From positions 62,001 through 126,000 of the forward strand of contig CANMKK010000010.1 in the NCBI GenBank assembly GCA_947498455.1: 64,000 bases of DNA, in the 5' to 3' direction. This document shows positions 60,999-64,000 of this stretch, in pieces. The notes beneath the pieces were generated by a model. The model worked only from the letters and a program-made list of their open reading frames with translations. It did no database searches and was not told the origin of the DNA. The DNA comes from an uncultured Aquimarina sp. GTDB lineage: Bacteria; Bacteroidota; Bacteroidia; Flavobacteriales; Flavobacteriaceae. Each line of letters starts with the position of its first letter. Position 1 is the stretch's first letter. A program made the translations under genes and the position numbers.

Positions 60999-62345
60999 TT
61001 ATTGCAGTATAGATGCTTCTATTTTGATTTCCTCTTCTTTGGTCACTCCAAACTGCTGGAAAGCAATTCGTTTCTCAATAGGATAATGATCTGTACCTGT
61101 TAGTTCTTTGATGATATATGAATTTCGATAGCAAGCCATTCCTAAATCTGGGGTTACGAAACCATGCGTATGCAATTCTGCATTTTGAACAAAAATATCT
61201 GTACCAGCTGTATCAATAGCATAATTACGATGTACATCATACCGCCCTTTTTCATCCCAACGAATTTGGCTTTTTATACCTTCAATAAACTTAGGTTGTC
61301 TATAAGTATATCCTGTTGCCAATACCAAGCCTTCTGTTTGATGTGCATAATATTTGTCTTGCTCTTGCTGATGTATTTCTAAATAGAATTTTTCTAAAGC
61401 ACTATCATATGAAGTGTTTTTTAAGGTAGAATTTGTTCTTAGGTTGATTTTTACCTCATGACTCAATTGCTTGGTATAGATTAAATCAAAAATATTCGCT
61501 ATTAAATCCTGATTAATTCCTTTATAAAGATGTTTTTGATTGGTAATCAAATGTTCTCTTTTCTCACTAGGTAAATTGTAAAAATAATCTACATATTCAG
61601 GAGAGGTCATTTCCAGAGTTAATTTGGAATATTCTAGAGGAAAGAATCTAGGAGATCTTGTTATCCAGTTTAATTCATATCCTTTTTGATCCACATCCTG
61701 TAATAAATCATAAAATATTTCTGCAGCACTTTGCCCGCTTCCTAAAACCGTAATTGATTTTTTGGATTGTAGTCTTTCTTTATTATAAAGATATTTAGAA
61801 GAATGTATTACACTTTCTTTTAGTGATTTACAACACTCTGGAATATACGGTTCTGTTCCCGTACCAAATACTAATTTCTTTGTCTTATAGACTTTTTGTT
61901 GATCGGTTTTTAAACATTTAGTATGTACTAAATAATAATGTTCAGTGTCATTATATACTATTTCTAAAACTTCCGTTTGAAAATGAACGGCAGAAAGTTT
62001 ACTTATAGCCCACTGACAATAATGATTATATTCTTTTCTTAATAATAAAAAATTCTCTCGAATATAAAATGAATAAATCCGTCCTTGTTCTTTACTATAA
62101 TTAAGAAAGCTAAATGGGTTTGTTGGATCGGCTAGCGTTACCAAATCCGCCATAAAAGGAATCTGTAAGGTAGTATCTTGAAGCATCATTCCTGGATGCC
62201 AGTCAAATTTTTCACTTTTATCCAGAAAAATTCCATTTACATTCTCTATAGTTTCTGTAAGACATGCCAACCCTAAATTAAATGGTCCTACTCCTACTGC
62301 TATAAAATCTACTATATTATCTTCATTTTTGTGCATCGTAATCAT
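60999..62345 (-). CDS. Lysine/cadaverine N-hydroxylase (IucD/AlcA/DesB/BibB family)
   Basis: The 448-residue flavoprotein has the FAD motif VGVGPFNLGL (17-26), QIPFMADLVTLADPTNPFSFLNY typical of IucD/SidA enzymes, the NADPH motif GSGQSAAE (202-209) and the C-terminal LATGYTYRQP. It should hydroxylate cadaverine made by the gene just upstream (the two genes are 1 bp apart). Members acting on lysine or ornithine look alike, but the paired decarboxylase points to a diamine substrate. Confidence 0.93.
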   Translation of the reverse strand: MITMHKNEDNIVDFIAVGVGPFNLGLACLTETIENVNGIFLDKSEKFDWHPGMMLQDTTLQIPFMADLVTLADPTNPFSFLNYSKEQGRIYSFYIRENFLLLRKEYNHYCQWAISKLSAVHFQTEVLEIVYNDTEHYYLVHTKCLKTDQQKVYKTKKLVFGTGTEPYIPECCKSLKESVIHSSKYLYNKERLQSKKSITVLGSGQSAAEIFYDLLQDVDQKGYELNWITRSPRFFPLEYSKLTLEMTSPEYVDYFYNLPSEKREHLITNQKHLYKGINQDLIANIFDLIYTKQLSHEVKINLRTNSTLKNTSYDSALEKFYLEIHQQEQDKYYAHQTEGLVLATGYTYRQPKFIEGIKSQIRWDEKGRYDVHRNYAIDTAGTDIFVQNAELHTHGFVTPDLGMACYRNSYIIKELTGTDHYPIEKRIAFQQFGVTKEEEIKIEASILQ

Positions 62346-62346
62346 T

Positions 62347-63852
62347 CTAGTTATTAGTTGTATATGTACTTGCTGTCTGCTTAATCATCTGAATAATATT
62401 CAGTAAATCTTCTATCGTACTTTTAGGATTTAGTAGGGTGAACTTAAGATAGGTTTTACCATTCATTTTGGTACTTGCTACTGATGCTTGCCCTGATTTA
62501 AAAAGCGTATTCTTTATATAAAGATTGATGGTATCGTGAATAGTATCACTCTCTACTCCTTCGGCTTTATATCTAAATACTAGTGTACTTAATTCTGGTT
62601 TATGAGCCACTTCAAAATTGGTATCGTATTTAATACTATGATATAAATCCAACGCTAAATAGTGTACTTTTTCTAAAAAATGACCAATTGTTTTTTCTCC
62701 AGTCATTTTTAGCGTAAACCATAGTTTTAGGGCATCAAACCTACGTGTTGTTTGAATTGATTTTTCGATTAGATTAGGTGATGAAGAGTCTCTTTGCTCT
62801 TTAGGGTTCAGATAATCGGCATAGTGTGACACATAACGAAAATGATTTGTATCTCTAGTCAAGAATGCGCTCGAACAAACGGGTTGAAACATGGTTTTAT
62901 GAAAATCAATGGTAATCGAATCGGCTTGTTCTATTCCCGCCAAAACATTTTTATGTGTTTCGGTTAACACATAACAACCTCCATAAGCTCCATCCACGTG
63001 AAACCATATATCATACTCTTTTGCAATTTTAGAAATAGTAATCAATGGATCGAAACTTCCGAAATCTGTTGTTCCTGCTGTGCCGACAATTGCAATAGGA
63101 ATATTTCCTGATTGTTTTTCCTTCTCTATTGCCTGAACTAGCGCTTCAGGTTGCATCTTCATTTTATCATCGGTCGAAACAGGAATCACGGCATTATATC
63201 CCATTCCTAATAAAGCAGCATTCTTTTTTATACTGAAATGCGCCTTATCAGAACAGAAAAAACGAAATTTACTTACTATATCCGACCATCCATTTTCTTT
63301 AAGATTTAATGCATAATGTTTAAAAGCATAATGATCTCTGGCGATTAACAGCCCCATAAAATTGGACTGAGTACCTCCACTTGTAAAAACCCCATCTGAT
63401 GTTTCGGGTAATTTCATTTGAGAACAAATCCATCGGATCATCTCCTGTTCTATAAGAGTGGCAGAAGTACTCTGATCCCAGGTTTCTACAGCAGTGTTTA
63501 CAGAAGAGGCTATAAGATCTCCTACGATAGCGGGTAATAAAACCGGACAATTAAGATGTGCTACATAGTTTGGATGATGAAAAGAGATTGCATGATCCAG
63601 ATATAACTCTTTGATCTCATTTAATGCATCTTCTATGGATAATACTTCATTAGGATGTGCGGAAATCAGGCTTTTTTTGGACACTAAATTACCTGAAGAT
63701 TCCCCACTATAAAAATTCTCATTATCTAAAAACTTAGACACATATTGTATTGCCTTTTGTATATATTCTTCATAAGTAAACTTGGACTGTGGATCAAAAA
63801 AATGATTGATTTTTAGATCGGAAATTAAATTCGTTGGTGTGTCGAGGAGCAT
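62347..63852 (-). CDS. PLP-dependent decarboxylase (DesA/BibA-like), siderophore diamine synthesis
   Basis: The 501-residue group II (DDC-type) decarboxylase has TSGGTQSNFMGLL, HFSIKKNAALLGMG, FHVDGAYGG (Asp287) and the Schiff-base Lys319 in DFHKTMFQPVCSSAF. DesA and BibA of the desferrioxamine and bisucaberin pathways have the same HKT.FQP pattern and decarboxylate lysine to cadaverine. A diaminobutyrate decarboxylase is the main alternative. As first gene of the operon it has the -7 box, iron-site and AraC-site upstream. Confidence 0.92.
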   Translation of the reverse strand: MLLDTPTNLISDLKINHFFDPQSKFTYEEYIQKAIQYVSKFLDNENFYSGESSGNLVSKKSLISAHPNEVLSIEDALNEIKELYLDHAISFHHPNYVAHLNCPVLLPAIVGDLIASSVNTAVETWDQSTSATLIEQEMIRWICSQMKLPETSDGVFTSGGTQSNFMGLLIARDHYAFKHYALNLKENGWSDIVSKFRFFCSDKAHFSIKKNAALLGMGYNAVIPVSTDDKMKMQPEALVQAIEKEKQSGNIPIAIVGTAGTTDFGSFDPLITISKIAKEYDIWFHVDGAYGGCYVLTETHKNVLAGIEQADSITIDFHKTMFQPVCSSAFLTRDTNHFRYVSHYADYLNPKEQRDSSSPNLIEKSIQTTRRFDALKLWFTLKMTGEKTIGHFLEKVHYLALDLYHSIKYDTNFEVAHKPELSTLVFRYKAEGVESDTIHDTINLYIKNTLFKSGQASVASTKMNGKTYLKFTLLNPKSTIEDLLNIIQMIKQTASTYTTNN

Positions 63853-63861
63853 ATTGCTTTT

Positions 63862-63874
63862 ATTTAATCTAAAT
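63862..63874. promoter_or_regulatory. Candidate iron-repressor site ATTTAATCTAAAT, siderophore operon
   Basis: The motif lies 8 bp downstream of the -7 box (read on the - strand), over the likely start site. It matches 12 of 13 bases of the site at 50675-50687. Confidence 0.55.
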
Positions 63875-63882
63875 AAGTTTTA

Positions 63883-63890
63883 CAAATTTA
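63883..63890 (-). promoter_or_regulatory. -7 box of the siderophore operon
   Basis: TAAATTTG on the - strand fits TAnnTTTG and lies 30 bp upstream of the ATG at 63852. There is no -33 TTG. As at the receptor promoter, the TGACGT repeat starts 21 bp upstream of the box. Confidence 0.6.
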
Positions 63891-63911
63891 ATTCTAACAA
63901 AAACATATCCC

Positions 63912-63938
63912 TGACGTATTCGGGATAAAAAATGACGT
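63912..63938. promoter_or_regulatory. TGACGT-N15-TGACGT direct repeat, predicted AraC-regulator site
   Basis: Identical half sites start at 63912 and 63933, 21 bp apart. The sequence between them (ATTCGGGATAAAAAA) is nearly the same as at 50734-50748. The distance to the -7 box equals that of the receptor operon, so joint activation is likely. From 63939 to the window end I see nothing else. Confidence 0.65.
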
Positions 63939-64000
63939 TGTCATTATTTCTCACAAAACTTACTACTTTTTACTTAGTATATCCAGATTTTGAAAATGAT

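Overview
The window is AT-rich bacterial DNA that reads as a marine-type flavobacterium (Bacteroidota, perhaps near Aquimarina, Tenacibaculum or Kordia). The evidence is TAnnTTTG-type -7 promoter elements, CarboxypepD_reg-type TonB receptors, a DUF4374 lipoprotein and PepSY partner, a periplasmic-TPR/AraC regulator, double-glycine RiPP leaders of the Bacteroidota kind and typical flavobacterial palindromic repeats. I see no rRNA, tRNA, CRISPR array or transposase gene.

Region 1 (1-4480) is accessory. It opens with a protein that resembles only the pore-forming domain I of Bacillus Cry delta-endotoxins. A short promoter/small-ORF/terminator unit, two small membrane proteins (one RDD) and an RNase Z-like metallo-beta-lactamase-fold protein follow.

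Region 2 (4550-34180) is a large cobalamin locus. On the + strand lie a fused AAA+/VWA chelatase subunit, CbiA and CobN. On the - strand lie CbiX, SUMT, a (2Fe-2S) protein behind a cobalamin riboswitch, CbiB, CobC, CobQ, a NicO-type Co/Ni transporter, CbiD, CobK, CbiG-CobM, CbiET/CobL, BluB, CobJ-CobH, CobI, a PduO-type adenosyltransferase and CobW. The ring-contraction enzymes are of the cobalt-early type (CbiD, CbiG), yet both an early chelatase (CbiX) and the late chelatase (CobN) are present. CobU/CobP, CobS and CobT are not in the window. A cysteine-containing double-glycine peptide gene sits inside this locus.

Region 3 (34180-45300) is the most novel part: a RiPP-like system. It has a 2OG-Fe(II) (prolyl-hydroxylase-like) oxygenase, an outer-membrane beta-barrel protein, a double-glycine precursor peptide, a radical SAM/SPASM maturase and a C39-peptidase ABC exporter. 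A second precursor on the opposite strand shares the core motif GSPGNGGG with the first. It is followed by a decayed fragment of a second 2OG oxygenase, with a 137-bp MITE between them. A periplasmic-TPR/AraC regulator flanks the locus. The twice-repeated association of collagen-like Gly-Pro cores with a 2OG oxygenase suggests a hydroxylated, radical-SAM-modified secreted peptide.

Region 4 (45570-63950) is an iron-acquisition island. It has a TonB receptor/DUF4374/PepSY operon, a PchR-like AraC regulator, a flavodoxin, and a hydroxamate siderophore operon: PLP decarboxylase, N-hydroxylase, MFS exporter, two tandem acyltransferase-NIS synthetase fusions of the BibC type, and a fatty-acid-hydroxylase-like enzyme. 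The receptor and biosynthesis promoters share the same layout: a -7 box and, exactly 21 bp upstream, a TGACGT-N15-(T/A)GACGT direct repeat, plus an ATTTrATCTAAAT motif near the start site. This suggests joint control by the AraC regulator and an iron repressor.
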